Source: Arachidicoccus ginsenosidivorans
Lineage (GTDB): Bacteria; Bacteroidota; Bacteroidia; Chitinophagales; Chitinophagaceae
NCBI RefSeq assembly: GCF_007971385.1
Contig: NZ_CP042434.1
Coordinates: forward strand, 2,790,001-2,854,000
Reading direction: 5' to 3'
DNA: 64,000 nucleotides
The notes below the pieces were generated by a model that was not told the DNA's origin, did no database searches, and was given only the letters and a program-made list of their open reading frames with translations. Positions 20,278-30,580 of this stretch are shown one piece after another. The position numbers were made by a program, and so were the translations under genes. Within the stretch, counting starts at the first letter, position 1; each line of letters starts with the position of its first letter.

Positions 20278-20846
20278 ATGAAGAAGGTTATTTTCTCCTT
20301 ATTGGCGGTAATGGCACTAGGCTTTTTTACCAGCAACGCACAGGCACAGACTTCGCCTGCATTAAAAGTCGGTGTATTTGATTATGACGTCATTGTCGGT
20401 CACTTGCCTGAATACAAGGATGTACAAAAGAAAATTGAGGAATTTGAAAAGGATTCTCTGGGCCCAGAAGAGATGCTATCGAATATCAATATAATCGTAC
20501 AGACAGTACTTATAAAGCAGATTCTGCATCTAAAAAATCCAAAGCAGTCTTGGATATGATCAATCAGCAGCGTCAGCAATATGCCTGGCAGCTGATTAAC
20601 TGGCAGCAGATCGTTCAGAATGCTGAACGTCAGAAATTTGCAGAACTGTCTCAGCCTTTATATGACAAAGTCCAAAAAGTATTGATGGAAGAAGTTAAAG
20701 CACAGAAAATTACGTTGGTTATCAAGCCAGATGATGTAATTTATGGTGATGATAAGACTATTGTAAACCTGTTTAATCCGGTAGCCAAAAAGCTGGGAAT
20801 TGACCTGAAAGCACCGACGGCTGATTCGACGGGTGCAGGGCAATAA
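20278..20846 (+). CDS. OmpH/Skp-family periplasmic chaperone (second copy, one missing base)
   Basis: A signal peptide (MKKVIFSLLAVMALGFFTSN) is followed by VGVFDYDVIVGHLPEY. The frame derails near 20460-20466 at GGGCCC. One added base restores RDAIEYQYNRTDSTYKADSA and the rest of the coiled coil, ending ADSTGAGQ, for 189 residues in total. The C-terminal block KITLVIKPDDVIYGDDKTI replaces the usual Tyr-Val-Leu segment. It is the last gene of the bamA cluster and is followed by a very long palindrome. The function is as for its paralogue upstream. Confidence 0.85.
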
Positions 20847-20938
20847 ATGACCCACTCGATGCGTGTTAATGCAAATGCATTCACAAAAACACGTAGGAAT
20901 ATTTTTAAAACAAGGCCTCAATAATTACGAGGTTTATA

Positions 20939-21000
20939 AACGCAAATAAAGAGCGGCGCTACTTTAAAGTAGCGCCGCTCTTTATTTGCGTTCTTTTTTT
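20939..21000 (+). terminator. 54-bp perfect palindrome with T-run ending the bamA-ompH cluster
   Basis: Positions 20939-20992 form a perfect palindrome centred between 20965 and 20966; the centre reads GCTACTTTAAAGTAGC. It is followed at 20993-21000 by CTTTTTTT. It is a strong terminator for ompH. No gene is seen from 21001 to 21248. Confidence 0.85.
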
Positions 21001-21257
21001 GTTGGAGTGGAGGTGTAGGGGCGATTTTCATAAGCTTTCCAAAGGATAGGCGAGTGGTTGCTGGTAGAGGCGAACGTATACGCTTTATTATAACGAGACA
21101 AACTGTGCGCTAACGAACACCTGGTGTTCGTTTTTGATACACAATTTTTGCCCATATTTATTTAATCAATTCATTTTTAGTGAGTTAGAAAATAAGCACA
21201 ATCTTGTATACCAGAACAGTAAGTCATTTCTTAATTGTCTTTTAATACATGCAGGCT

Positions 21258-23702
21258 ATGTTTATTAAAAACCTCCAATTCGCACTTAGAAATTTTGGCA
21301 AAAATAAAATAACTACCGCCATTAATATATTTGGTCTGGCAGTGGGTATCAGTGCTGCTATTGTTATCTTCCTGATTGTTCGATATGATTATAGTTTCGA
21401 TAAATGGGAGCCCCAGGGCGATCAGATTTACCGGGTCTATACATCTTTTAGCGGCGGTGACGGCAATTATGGCATATCCTTGTTGGCGCCTGCAGCCATA
21501 AAAGAAAAAGTATCCGGTATTGATGTGATGTCGCAGTTTCTGGTTGATCCATTTTACAATACAACTGTAACGACCGATGCGCATTTGCAGGGAGAAAAAG
21601 GCATTTTTCAAAATGTACAGGGTATTATTGGGGCAGATGATCAGTATTTTAAAATCTTCCCCCATAAATGGCTTGCAGGCTCGCCCGCATCACTGGAAAA
21701 GCTAGGCACAGTCGTCATCACCCAAAAGGTGGCAGAAAAGTTTTTTCCTGACAGGTCAGCAGCGGCGCTGATTGGCCAGCGGTTGGTCTTTCAGGATACA
21801 ATAAGTACGGTGATTGCAGGCGTTGTGGCGGATATAAAAGCACATACGGATTTTGGAAATCAGATTTTTATTTCCCTTAGTACTTTTACAAAAACCTCAT
21901 TGCTAAATGCGGTTTTCAGCACGCCTAACTGGACCAATGTAGATGGCAATTCTCAGTGTTTTATTCGCTTACAAAAGGGTGTTAAGGCTGCTAATGTGGA
22001 TGCACAAATTAGAAAACTCTATTTAGCCCATCAAAAAGGCGCGGATCCCAAATCTGTACAATCTGGCAGATTACAGCCCTTATCTGATATACACTTCAAT
22101 ACAGATCTGGATGGAAAGGTTAGTAAAAGTACGCTGAGGAATCTGGCTGGTCTGGCCATATTACTGCTTTTACTGGCGGCCATTAATTTTATCAATTTAT
22201 CCACTGCACAGTCTACTGTCAGGGCCAAGGAGATCGGTGTCCGCAAGACCTTTGGCGGTAGTAACCGGCAAATTATTTACCAGTTGTTGTCGGAAATTTT
22301 ACTGATCACAACTTTTGCTGCAGTATTAGCCTTATTATTTGTGCCATTACTTTTACACGTGTTTGCCGGATTTATTCCTGGTGGATTAAGCGTATTGGAG
22401 ATGCTACGACCTTCCATGCTGCTGTTTTTAATAGTCCTTATCCTGCTCGTAACACTGCTCGCGGGTTTATATCCCGCGCTGGTTCTAACCCGGTTCAAAC
22501 CAGCTGCCGTTTTGAAAAACCAGATGACCAGTAGTGGTAAAACCAGCAGTGGGCGCATAAGGGAGATATTGATCGTATCGCAGTTTGTATTGGCGCAAGT
22601 TTTCCTGATTATTGTTTGTGTAATCGGAAAGCAAATCCATTATGAACTAAATAAAGACATCGGTGTTAGAAAGCGCGCCATTGCATCTGTCTTTATTCCG
22701 GATTTTACCAAGATGCATGCCAGCAAAAGCAGTGTACTGGTAGCGCAACTAAGTCATATACCGCAAATTGAAAACATGACGCTGTGTACCAAAGCGCCAA
22801 TAGCTTCTGGATGGAGCAGTACGGCGGTAACATGGTTCAATAAGGGGGATAAACAAGTATTTGATGATGTACATGTGCGTAGCGCAGATAACGCCTACCT
22901 GCCGGTTTTTGGCTTGCAATTAGTGGCTGGTTCCAATCTTCGGGTAGATACCAGTGCCGCTGTAACAGATGTATTGATCAATGAAAGTTTATTGCGGCAA
23001 ATGGGCTTACATGACCCGAATCAAGCCGTTGGGCAACTAATTAGCGGCGGTCCCAGCGATTCGGCCAGAATTGTAGGGGTATTAAAAGATTTTACGACCA
23101 TGTCATTGCATAACCCGATATATCCAACCGTTGTATTTGCTGGCAATGGCGGGTTTGCGCCAACGCTGGCCATTGCCATGTCAGGCAATACACCCGCTCA
23201 GTGGAAAGCTACACTGGACAAAGTTAAAAAGGCGTTTAAGCAAATCTATCCGTACAAGGATTTTGAGGCCAGCTTCCTGGATGAGACGATCCGTAACCTA
23301 TATCAAAGTGATATACGTTTAGCAGCCTTGCTTAAATGGGCTACGGGGCTGGCGATTTTTATCAGTTGCCTTGGCTTATTGGGGCTGGTTAGTTTTATGG
23401 CCAATAAAAGGACAAAGGAGATCGGTATTAGAAAAGTGCTGGGTGCATCCGTCCAGCAGATTATTTTGATTCTTTCTAAAAGCCTGCTTCGGTTGATCCT
23501 TATAGCTTCAGTCATCGCTATACCCATTGGGTGGTATTTTTCCCATAAATGGCTTTATGATTTTGCCTTTAAAACGCCTATTAGCTGGTGGATATTTTGT
23601 ATTAGTGGGGTAGGTATGCTGGGGATAGCCATGCTCGTATTATGGCTGAGAACTTACAGAACTGCCCGCGCAAATCCATTAAATAGTCTGAAAGAAGAGT
23701 AG
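21258..23702 (+). CDS. FtsX-like ABC transporter permease (MacB type, two modules)
   Basis: About 814 residues from the second of two close in-frame ATGs (21249, 21258). That start gives the typical MFIKNLQFALRNFGKNK. It has an N-terminal membrane helix, a periplasmic MacB-core-like domain, three helices around residues 290-420 with ARAKEIGVRKTFGGSN-type coupling residues (TVRAKEIGVRKTFGG), a second periplasmic domain, and three C-terminal helices with the repeated coupling motif TKEIGIRKVLGASVQQI. Such permeases work with a separate ATPase in export or mechanotransmission, but no ATPase gene is adjacent. Substrate unknown. A hairpin terminator overlaps the stop. Confidence 0.92.
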   Translation: MFIKNLQFALRNFGKNKITTAINIFGLAVGISAAIVIFLIVRYDYSFDKWEPQGDQIYRVYTSFSGGDGNYGISLLAPAAIKEKVSGIDVMSQFLVDPFYNTTVTTDAHLQGEKGIFQNVQGIIGADDQYFKIFPHKWLAGSPASLEKLGTVVITQKVAEKFFPDRSAAALIGQRLVFQDTISTVIAGVVADIKAHTDFGNQIFISLSTFTKTSLLNAVFSTPNWTNVDGNSQCFIRLQKGVKAANVDAQIRKLYLAHQKGADPKSVQSGRLQPLSDIHFNTDLDGKVSKSTLRNLAGLAILLLLLAAINFINLSTAQSTVRAKEIGVRKTFGGSNRQIIYQLLSEILLITTFAAVLALLFVPLLLHVFAGFIPGGLSVLEMLRPSMLLFLIVLILLVTLLAGLYPALVLTRFKPAAVLKNQMTSSGKTSSGRIREILIVSQFVLAQVFLIIVCVIGKQIHYELNKDIGVRKRAIASVFIPDFTKMHASKSSVLVAQLSHIPQIENMTLCTKAPIASGWSSTAVTWFNKGDKQVFDDVHVRSADNAYLPVFGLQLVAGSNLRVDTSAAVTDVLINESLLRQMGLHDPNQAVGQLISGGPSDSARIVGVLKDFTTMSLHNPIYPTVVFAGNGGFAPTLAIAMSGNTPAQWKATLDKVKKAFKQIYPYKDFEASFLDETIRNLYQSDIRLAALLKWATGLAIFISCLGLLGLVSFMANKRTKEIGIRKVLGASVQQIILILSKSLLRLILIASVIAIPIGWYFSHKWLYDFAFKTPISWWIFCISGVGMLGIAMLVLWLRTYRTARANPLNSLKEE

Positions 23703-23730
23703 GTTAGCCGCAAAAGCTAACCTACTCTTT
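23697..23730 (+). terminator. Rho-independent terminator overlapping the FtsX gene stop
   Basis: GAGTAGGTTAGC (23697-23708) pairs with GCTAACCTACTC (23716-23727), followed by TTT. The stop codon TAG lies within the left arm. Confidence 0.75.
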
Positions 23731-23826
23731 ACTGCCTTGCATATAAAATCATGTGCCTTTTTAAGCATTGACAAATGATAAGGTTTTAAAGATAATTTGA
23801 AGACAATGAATCAGCAATAAAAGAAA

Positions 23827-23862
23827 AGCGCCTTTTATAGTTTTGACACTATAAAAGGCGCT
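23827..23862 (-). terminator. Rho-independent terminator of the RRM protein gene
   Basis: AGCGCCTTTTATAGT (23827-23841) pairs with ACTATAAAAGGCGCT (23848-23862). On the minus strand it is followed by CTTTTATT-like T-rich sequence, downstream of the gene at 23941. Confidence 0.7.
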
Positions 23863-23940
23863 AAATTTTATGATTTCAAACCGGATGTGTTTTTTAAACG
23901 ATTTATTTAAAACCGAGCATCCTGTGAGAAAAGAGTCGGA

Positions 23941-24279
23941 TTAGTAGCTGTTTCTGTAACCACCACCGCCGTTGTTGCCGCGGTATCCACCGCCACCGCC
24001 GCCGCCGAAGCTTCTTTTTTTGTAGCCACCGTCAGCGCTTTCTTGCTTCTGGTTTACTACGATCTTACGACCATCAACTTCAGTTTCATGTAAACCGGAG
24101 ATTGCGGCATTAGCAGCGTCATCATCAGCCATTTCAACAAAACCGAAACCTTTAGAACGGTTGTTGTTAAATCTGTCAGTGACAACTTTTGCAGAGATAA
24201 CTTCACCATAAGGAGTGAATAATTCTTGCAAATCATCGCTGGTTAAATTCCAGCTTAAGTTTCCTACGTAAATGTTCAT
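23941..24279 (-). CDS. RNA-binding RRM protein with glycine-rich tail
   Basis: The 112-residue protein has one RRM: RNP2 is NIYVGNLSW (residues 2-10) and RNP1 is KGFGFVEM (44-51). A Gly/Tyr/Arg/Asn-rich tail (about 90-112) contains FGGGGGGGYRGNNGGGG. Bacterial single-RRM proteins bind RNA and are often abundant or cold-related. The long leader of about 120 bases before the next element may hold regulation, but nothing specific is seen. Confidence 0.93.
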   Translation of the reverse strand: MNIYVGNLSWNLTSDDLQELFTPYGEVISAKVVTDRFNNNRSKGFGFVEMADDDAANAAISGLHETEVDGRKIVVNQKQESADGGYKKRSFGGGGGGGYRGNNGGGGYRNSY

Positions 24280-24452
24280 TTTAATTTTTTGAACTAGTTA
24301 AAAATGTCAGAACAGTGCCCAAAGCCCAAAACAATTACGTAAAAAACGTCCGTTAAAAGGATTGAAAAAACTGTCGATTACTATACAAAGATATTCTTAT
24401 TTCTGAATCCAGCAACTTTTCTGCTATTTTTTTTGGGCATAACCCAAAAACA

Positions 24453-24495
24453 AGTGCCAATCCTTTATTCCCAATAGGTTATAAGGATTGGCACT
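24453..24495 (-). terminator. Rho-independent terminator of the GH20 gene
   Basis: AGTGCCAATCCTT (24453-24465) pairs with AAGGATTGGCACT (24483-24495). On the minus strand it is followed by TGTTTTTGG. It lies 35 bases past the GH20 stop. Confidence 0.75.
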
Positions 24496-24529
24496 GTTGT
24501 ATCGTGAGCCCATAGCCGTATGAACTCCA

Positions 24530-26167
24530 TTATTGATCCCAGTTCTTGCAATAATTGACGCCCCAGAGCTGATAGCGCTGTAATTCAGTTTGTAAGCGGG
24601 TTTTGAAGTTGTCATAATTTTTGACAGAAGGCTTGGACCAACCTACTTCACTCAATGCACTGATACGGGGGAAAATCATGTATTCAGCCTTAGCCGGACT
24701 GGCAATATATTCAGTCCAGAGGTTTGCCTGCACACCCAGGATAAACTGGTGTTGATTGGCTGGCAGTGCCTCGGGGTAAGGGTGGAAACTATAGACCTTG
24801 CTGATCGGCAAAAAGCCGCCAATGGTCAGAGAATCAGATGGTTTACTTTGCGCATGGTCAAAATAGAAATACCCGTTTGGACTCATGATTACATGGTGAT
24901 TTTGTTTGGCCGCTTCTATACCGCCCTGCTGACCGCGCCAGCTCATAACGGTTGCCTGAGGTGCAAGCCCGCCTTCCAGTATCTCATCCCAACCTATGAT
25001 CTGATGGCCCTTGCTGACCACATACTTTTCAATGGTTTTAATAAAATAGCTTTGCAACTGCTCCTCATTTTCAAGTCCGGCATTTTTCATGAGTTGCTGG
25101 CAATAATCAGATTTCTTCCAATAATCCTTTGGGCATTCATCACCCCCGATATGGATGTATTTAGAAGGAAATAACGCCATTACCTCATCGAGTACATTTT
25201 CTAAAAACCTAAAGGTATTATTAGAAGGCACAAAGACATCCGGGAATACTCCCCAGGTCTGCTCGACCTGTTTACCTGTTGTAGGGCCTGCCCAAGGTGT
25301 ATTACTGGCAATCTCAGTAGACTGATTGGGGAAAGCACTCAGATCAGGATAGGCAGCAATGGCAGCAGAAGCGTGCCCGGGCATTTCTATTTCCGGAATA
25401 ACTGTGATATACCTGTCTGCAGCATACTGCACAATCTCTTTAATCTGATCTTGGGTATAATAACCGCCAGTACGCTGGTTATCATTGCCTGTACCGGGAT
25501 GGTGCCCGATAATCGTCCCATTACGCCAGGCGCCGACCTGGGTGAGTTTGGGGTATTTTTTGATTTCAATTCTCCAGCCCTGATCATCTGTCAGGTGCCA
25601 GTGAAACCGGTTGAGTTTATGCAGGGCCAGATAATCAATAAACTTTTTGACAAAGTCTACCGGCATAAAGTGCCTGCAGCAATCCAGCATCATACCTCTG
25701 TAACCCAACTGGGGCGCATCCTGGATGTCCACACCTGGTATGGTTAAGGCACTGGAAACGGTTGTTGGCAACAGCTGAATCAAGGTTTGCATCCCATAGA
25801 ACAGCCCCTGCTCATTGGCGGCAGCAATAATGACGGAGTCTTTACTGACATGCAGCGTATAAGCACCAATGGTATCTCCCTGAGCCGGTGCCTGCATCTG
25901 AAAGTAAATAACATTGCCCTTGCTGTCAGCAGCGTTATTTGCATCCGCCGGCTGAAACTTATAATAAGAAGCGAGGTACTGGGAGAAAAAATGAATGGAA
26001 TTGGTGGCTTTTTCCGGCATTGAGCCCAGAATTTTGGTACTGGCGGAAAGGACAAAACTTTGACCATTAGGGTTTACCGATTCGGGTTCCGGAATAATGT
26101 GGATGTCTTGAGACATCACCTGCCCTAGCATAAACAGGCTAAGGGCACCTAAAATTAAATGCTTCAT
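24530..26167 (-). CDS. Secreted beta-N-acetylhexosaminidase, GH20
   Basis: Starting at the ATG complementary to 26165-26167 gives a signal peptide (MKHLILGALSLFMLGQVMS) and 545 residues; an upstream ATG at 26218 would bury it. An N-terminal GH20b domain (IHIIPEPESVNPNGQSFVL) is followed by the TIM barrel: FHWHLTDDQGWRIEIK, VIPEIEMPGHASA and the catalytic pair IHIGGDECPKDYW (Asp-Glu). The enzyme releases terminal GlcNAc/GalNAc by substrate-assisted catalysis, for chitin, peptidoglycan or glycoprotein sugars. It is complete, ending near the Trp-rich substrate strand and LWGVNYCKNWDQ. Confidence 0.95.
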   Translation of the reverse strand: MKHLILGALSLFMLGQVMSQDIHIIPEPESVNPNGQSFVLSASTKILGSMPEKATNSIHFFSQYLASYYKFQPADANNAADSKGNVIYFQMQAPAQGDTIGAYTLHVSKDSVIIAAANEQGLFYGMQTLIQLLPTTVSSALTIPGVDIQDAPQLGYRGMMLDCCRHFMPVDFVKKFIDYLALHKLNRFHWHLTDDQGWRIEIKKYPKLTQVGAWRNGTIIGHHPGTGNDNQRTGGYYTQDQIKEIVQYAADRYITVIPEIEMPGHASAAIAAYPDLSAFPNQSTEIASNTPWAGPTTGKQVEQTWGVFPDVFVPSNNTFRFLENVLDEVMALFPSKYIHIGGDECPKDYWKKSDYCQQLMKNAGLENEEQLQSYFIKTIEKYVVSKGHQIIGWDEILEGGLAPQATVMSWRGQQGGIEAAKQNHHVIMSPNGYFYFDHAQSKPSDSLTIGGFLPISKVYSFHPYPEALPANQHQFILGVQANLWTEYIASPAKAEYMIFPRISALSEVGWSKPSVKNYDNFKTRLQTELQRYQLWGVNYCKNWDQ

Positions 26168-26238
26168 AGTGATAAATTGGGTGTGAACTTCCAAATATAA
26201 GCAGTCTGGTCTTAACAAGTATGACTTAAGACCTGTTT

Positions 26239-26266
26239 TTTGCTCAAAATTAAATTTTTACCTTTG
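26239..26266 (+). promoter_or_regulatory. Bacteroidota-type promoter for yggS
   Basis: TTTG (26239-26242), 16 bases, then TACCTTTG (26259-26266), a full match to TAnnTTTG. The yggS ATG is at 26299. The same TTTG-N16-TACCTTT arrangement occurs before the alpha-2-macroglobulin gene. Confidence 0.5.
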
Positions 26267-26298
26267 GTGCCTAATTATCCTGAATACACAAATTATCC

Positions 26299-27008
26299 AT
26301 GGAAGAAAACGCACATATCAAAGAGAATCTGGCAATTGTACACAGTGAGATTCATTCGGCCTGCCTGGCGGCCGGCCGCCAGGAGCAGGAAGTTCGCTTA
26401 CTGCTGGCGACAAAAACGGTAGCCCCCGCAATCATTCGCAAGGCCATTGCGCTTGGAGAAAGCCTGATTGGAGAAAATAAAGTACAGGAATACCAACAAA
26501 AAGCAGCCGAGCTACAGGATGTTCATTGTGAAAGGCATTTTATAGGACATCTGCAGACCAATAAAATCAAAGAGATTTTAAATTATGTGACTTGTATTCA
26601 ATCCGTTGACAGGACTTCTCTGGCAGAAAAGCTCTCGGCACAATTAGAGGTGTTAGACCGCTATCTGGATATTTATATTCAAATCAATACCTCAGGGAAG
26701 AGAGTAAATCGGGGGTAAAACCTGGGGAAGCGCTTCGGCTAATGGAAACAATAAAAGGGCTTCCCCGTTTAAAAGTAAAGGGGCTCATGACCATTGGCCT
26801 TTTTAGTAGTGAGGAAATCCCGGTTAGAAAAAGCTATAGCCTGCTGCGAGATTTTAAAGATAAAGGCCAGGCGGAAGGATTACTGCCTGTTGACACTAAA
26901 CTGGAGCTATCCATGGGCATGAGCAGTGATCTTGGTTGGGCCATTAAAGAAGGATCCACCATGGTCAGAGTCGGATCGGCCATTTTTGGCAAAAGAAATT
27001 ATAGGTAA
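26299..27008 (+). CDS. yggS: YggS-family PLP-binding protein (frame broken by one missing base)
   Basis: The N-terminal frame contains LLATKTVAPAIIRKAI (PLP-Lys region), IGENKVQEYQQKA and FIGHLQTNKIKEI, then stops at 26718. Adding one G at the GGG near 26696-26698 restores TSGEESKSGVKPGEALRLME and runs to 27008, with KVKGLMTIGLFS and the C-terminal phosphate-binding ELSMGMSSDLGWAIKEGSTM. The restored protein is 236 residues, the normal family length. YggS/PLPBP proteins maintain vitamin B6 homeostasis. The conserved restored junction argues for a base-call error. Confidence 0.88.
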
Positions 27009-27420
27009 AGTCACCCATAACGAAGGTCGTGCCGCCATAGTAAGGTGGCTGCTAAGGCTGTTAACCAAAAAGTCGCCTACTTGTAATCAAAAATCACCTG
27101 CCCAATACTAAACCAGAAAAAAACCAGAAATAAATAAGAAAATAAATATGCTTATTTATAATATTTAAAGCAGGTATTATATTACAAGTTCTTTTTAGCC
27201 AAAATCATCAGAATATTCACCCTATAAACCGGTAGAGGAGCTAATAGAGTAACCCGTATATAAACGTATATACATTTGTAGAGAAAACGATACTAAATCA
27301 TCGGGACATTGCCTTCCAACACCCGTGCGCCTGGATAGGACACCTACCGCCCGTATATTAATCACTGAGTCGCTTGGCGATTTAGCCAAAAACTACGTAT
27401 CTTACTTGCCCAAAATTTTT
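27009..27420. other. Intergenic region between yggS and recJ
   Basis: No gene or hairpin terminator is convincing. A GTG-started extension of recJ from 27325 is open, but its residues do not look like RecJ. Confidence 0.35.
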
Positions 27421-29129
27421 ATGGACAAACGCTGGACAATATTACCCACAGACCCGGTGCACGAGCGTGCACTGCACGCAGTACTGAAAATCAACCCGGT
27501 ACTTTGCAGGCTGCTGGTGCAAAGAGGTTATCCGACCTTTGAAAAAGCACGCGCCTTTTTCCGGCCGTCTTTAGCAGATCTGCATGATCCGATGCTGATG
27601 AAGGATATGGATAAAGCGGTGAGTAGAGTCCTTAAGGCGCTAAACGATGGAGAAAAGATTTTGGTCTACGGGATTATGATGTGGACGGGACAACCTCGGT
27701 TGCCAGCATGTATAATTTTCTATCCGCCATTCATCCGGATGTGCTGTTTTATATACCGCACAGATACAAAGAAGGCTATGGGGTCTCTCAAATAGGGATC
27801 GATTTTGCTGCCGCAGAAGGGGTAAAACTGATTATATCCCTTGATTGCGGTATTAAGGCCGCTGATCTGATTGGCTATGCAGCAGGCCTGGGGATTGATT
27901 TTATTGTTTGCGATCACCATTTGCCGGATGCGGTATTGCCACCTGCGGTAGCCATCCTTAATCCCAAACAGCCGGACTGTGGCTATCCCTATAAGGAACT
28001 CTGCGGATGCGGTGTTGGGTATAAGTTAATGCAGGCATTGGCTACTGCACTGGGACTTGAGGCTGAAAGCTATGAAAGATATTTAGACCTCGTGGTCACG
28101 GCCATCGCGGCCGATATTGTACCCGTAACTGGTGAAAACCGGATACTGGCCTTTTATGGCCTTAAAAGGGTTAATGAACAACCTTCAGTAGGCATAAAAG
28201 CATTGCTGGACCTTGCCGACAAAAAGGTGGAAGAGATCAATATGCAGAATCTGATCTTTATGCTGGCACCCAGAATCAATGCTGCCGGTAGAATGGATGA
28301 TGCCAAAAAGGCGGTCGAGCTTTTTACCGCCACAGATCCTGAGAAAGCAGCAGCCATTGCCCAGCAGCTGCATGCGGATAATTCGGACAGAAAAGAGGCG
28401 GATAGTCAGATTACCATAGAAGCGATGGAGTTGTTATTGGCCAATCCAGAGATGGCAGGGCGTAGAACAACGGTGTTGTATCAGCCTCACTGGCATAAAG
28501 GCGTTCTTGGAATCGTCGCTTCCAGGCTTATTGAGACTTATTTTCGGCCGACTGTTGTCCTTACCTTATCAGAAGGAGTTGTCTGCGGCAGTGCGCGAAG
28601 TGTGCCAGGATTTAACCTGTACGAAGCGATACATGGCTGCAGGGAGTATCTGTTGGGCTATGGGGGGCATTTTGCAGCCGCCGGTCTGACCCTACTGCCA
28701 GAGATGGTAGTTCCCTTTGCCCAGGCTTTTGAGAAGATCGTAGCAGAAAATCTGCAAAAAGAACATTTGTCTCCTGAGGTGCTGATTGACGCTGAAATCA
28801 ATTTTTCGGACATCAAATTCTCTTTTTATAACATTATTCAGCAGATGCGCCCTTATGGACCAGAAAACAGAACGCCTGTTTTTATAGCCAGGGGTGTGGA
28901 AAATACGGGGCATTCAAAAATTGTCAAGGATAAACATATTCGTTTTGTGGTTCGCCAGGGGAGGTATCATTTTACAGGAATCGGCTTTGGCCTGGCGGAT
29001 AAATTTGAGTTGCTGCAGCAACCTGCCAAAATTGACCTGGTCTTTAAAATAGATGAAAATCACTGGAATAATAGCCGGACGCTGCAATTGACTGTGATTG
29101 ATTTTGCGGCGTCAAAAACGAACTGTTGA
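27421..29129 (+). CDS. recJ: Single-stranded-DNA exonuclease RecJ (frame broken by one missing base)
   Basis: I start at the ATG at 27421 (MDKRWTILPTDP). The frame derails at 27670; adding one G to GGG there restores the DHH motif I VYGDYDVDGTTSVASMY, and the second frame continues with SLDCGIKAADLIGY, VCDHHLPD, GCGVGYKLMQAL and the DHHA1 block VLYQPHWHKGVLGIVASRL. Total 569 residues. RecJ is a 5'-3' ssDNA exonuclease in recombination and mismatch repair. The break falls in the middle of a catalytic motif that is otherwise perfect, which favours an error in the assembly. Confidence 0.9.
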
Positions 29130-29200
29130 TAGCCTTGAGACGGGCAGCGACTAGGATAATCTTCGCAGAAAATTAAATTCTGATTTTGGAATATCAGACT

Positions 29201-29208
29201 TACATTTG
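29201..29208 (+). promoter_or_regulatory. Possible -7 box upstream of purA
   Basis: TACATTTG matches TAnnTTTG, 24 bases before the purA ATG at 29233. TTTG at 29185-29188 is closer than expected for a -33 box. Confidence 0.3.
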
Positions 29209-29232
29209 CTTTTTAATCAATTTAAACAAATA

Positions 29233-30494
29233 ATGGTAGATGTTATTCTCGGCCTGCAATGGGGCGACGAAGGAAAAGGAAAAATAGTTGATTACTTTGC
29301 ACCTAATTACGATATTGTTGCCAGGTTTCAGGGTGGACCCAATGCGGGGCACACACTGTATGTAGAAGGCAAAAAAGTCGTTTTGCATCAGATTCCATCT
29401 GGTATATTCCATCAGGGCGCTCAAAATATCATCGGTGGCGGTGTTGTTTTGGATCCGGTGATCCTGCAAAAGGAATGTGATACCGTCGAGGGCTTTGGCA
29501 TTGATGTAAAGAAAAACCTGTTTTTATCCCATCGTACCAATTTGATTCTTCCCACACACAGGGCTTTGGATAAGGCCTCTGAAATGCAAAAAGGGGAAGG
29601 CAAGATCGGATCTACCTTAAAAGGGATCGGCCCGGCATATATGGATAAAACCGGTCGCAATGCGCTGCGCGTGGGCGACCTTTTGAATAAGAATTTTACC
29701 TCGCAGTATATAAAACTACGTTTAAAGCACCAGCGTTTACTGGATAATTTTAATTTTACAGAGGATATCTCTGCCTGGGAAGATGAATTTTTCGAAGCAA
29801 TTGAAAAACTCCGTTCCTTTAAGATTATCAATTCTGAATATTATATCAATGATGCCATTACCGCCGGCAAAAAAGTGTTGGCAGAAGGTGCGCAGGCAGC
29901 CATGCTGGATATTGATTTTGGTACCTATCCTTATGTTACCTCTTCCAATACCATTTCTGCGGGTGTTTGTACCGGTCTGGGTGTGGCACCGCAGAAGATT
30001 AAAGAGGTGTTGGGTGTAACCAAATCCTATTGTACGCGTGTAGGCAGCGGTCCTTTTCCCACAGAACTGGAAAATGAAACAGGGGAGCAGCTGCGTCAGA
30101 TAGGTGGCGAATTTGGCGCCACTACCGGGCGTCCACGCCGTTGTGGATGGATTGACCTGGTTGCCCTTAGATACGCCTGTATGATCAACGGGGTGACCCA
30201 GGTGGTCATGACCAAAGCCGATGTGTTGGATAAATTTGAGAACCTGGATGTATGTACCGCTTACAATATCGATGGGCAAAGTACGACCCAAGTTCCGCTT
30301 CAGATGGAAAAATCGCCTTTAACTCCTGAATATCAAAGTTTTAAAGGCTGGAATACGGACACATCTAACTTGAGGCAGCGGCTGAACTGCCTAAAGATAT
30401 GGATGCGTATATCCATTTTATAAATGAGTATCTGGGTGCACCAATCAAGTATGTATCCAATGGTCCGGGTAGAGACCAGCTCATTTCTCTGTAA
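29233..30494 (+). CDS. purA: Adenylosuccinate synthase (C-terminal frame broken by one missing base)
   Basis: The start at 29233 gives VDVILGLQWGDEGKGKIVDY, the P-loop and catalytic His region, then GGPNAGHTLYVEGKK, GSTLKGIGPAYMDKTGR, and TTGRPRRCGWIDLVAL. The frame diverges after KGWNTDTSNL; adding one G at about 30373 restores EAAAELPKDMDAYIHFINEY and YVSNGPGRDQLISL, ending at 30494. The restored length is 420 residues, standard for Bacteroidota. It makes adenylosuccinate from IMP, Asp and GTP in purine synthesis. As printed, the last 40 residues would be wrong. Confidence 0.95.
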
Positions 30495-30580
30495 AAACAT
30501 TAGCCCGAAAAAATAATTGAAAAAAAATTTGTTTGATTGGAAATCTGTTTGAAATTTTACGGTAGAAATCTTGATGAATT

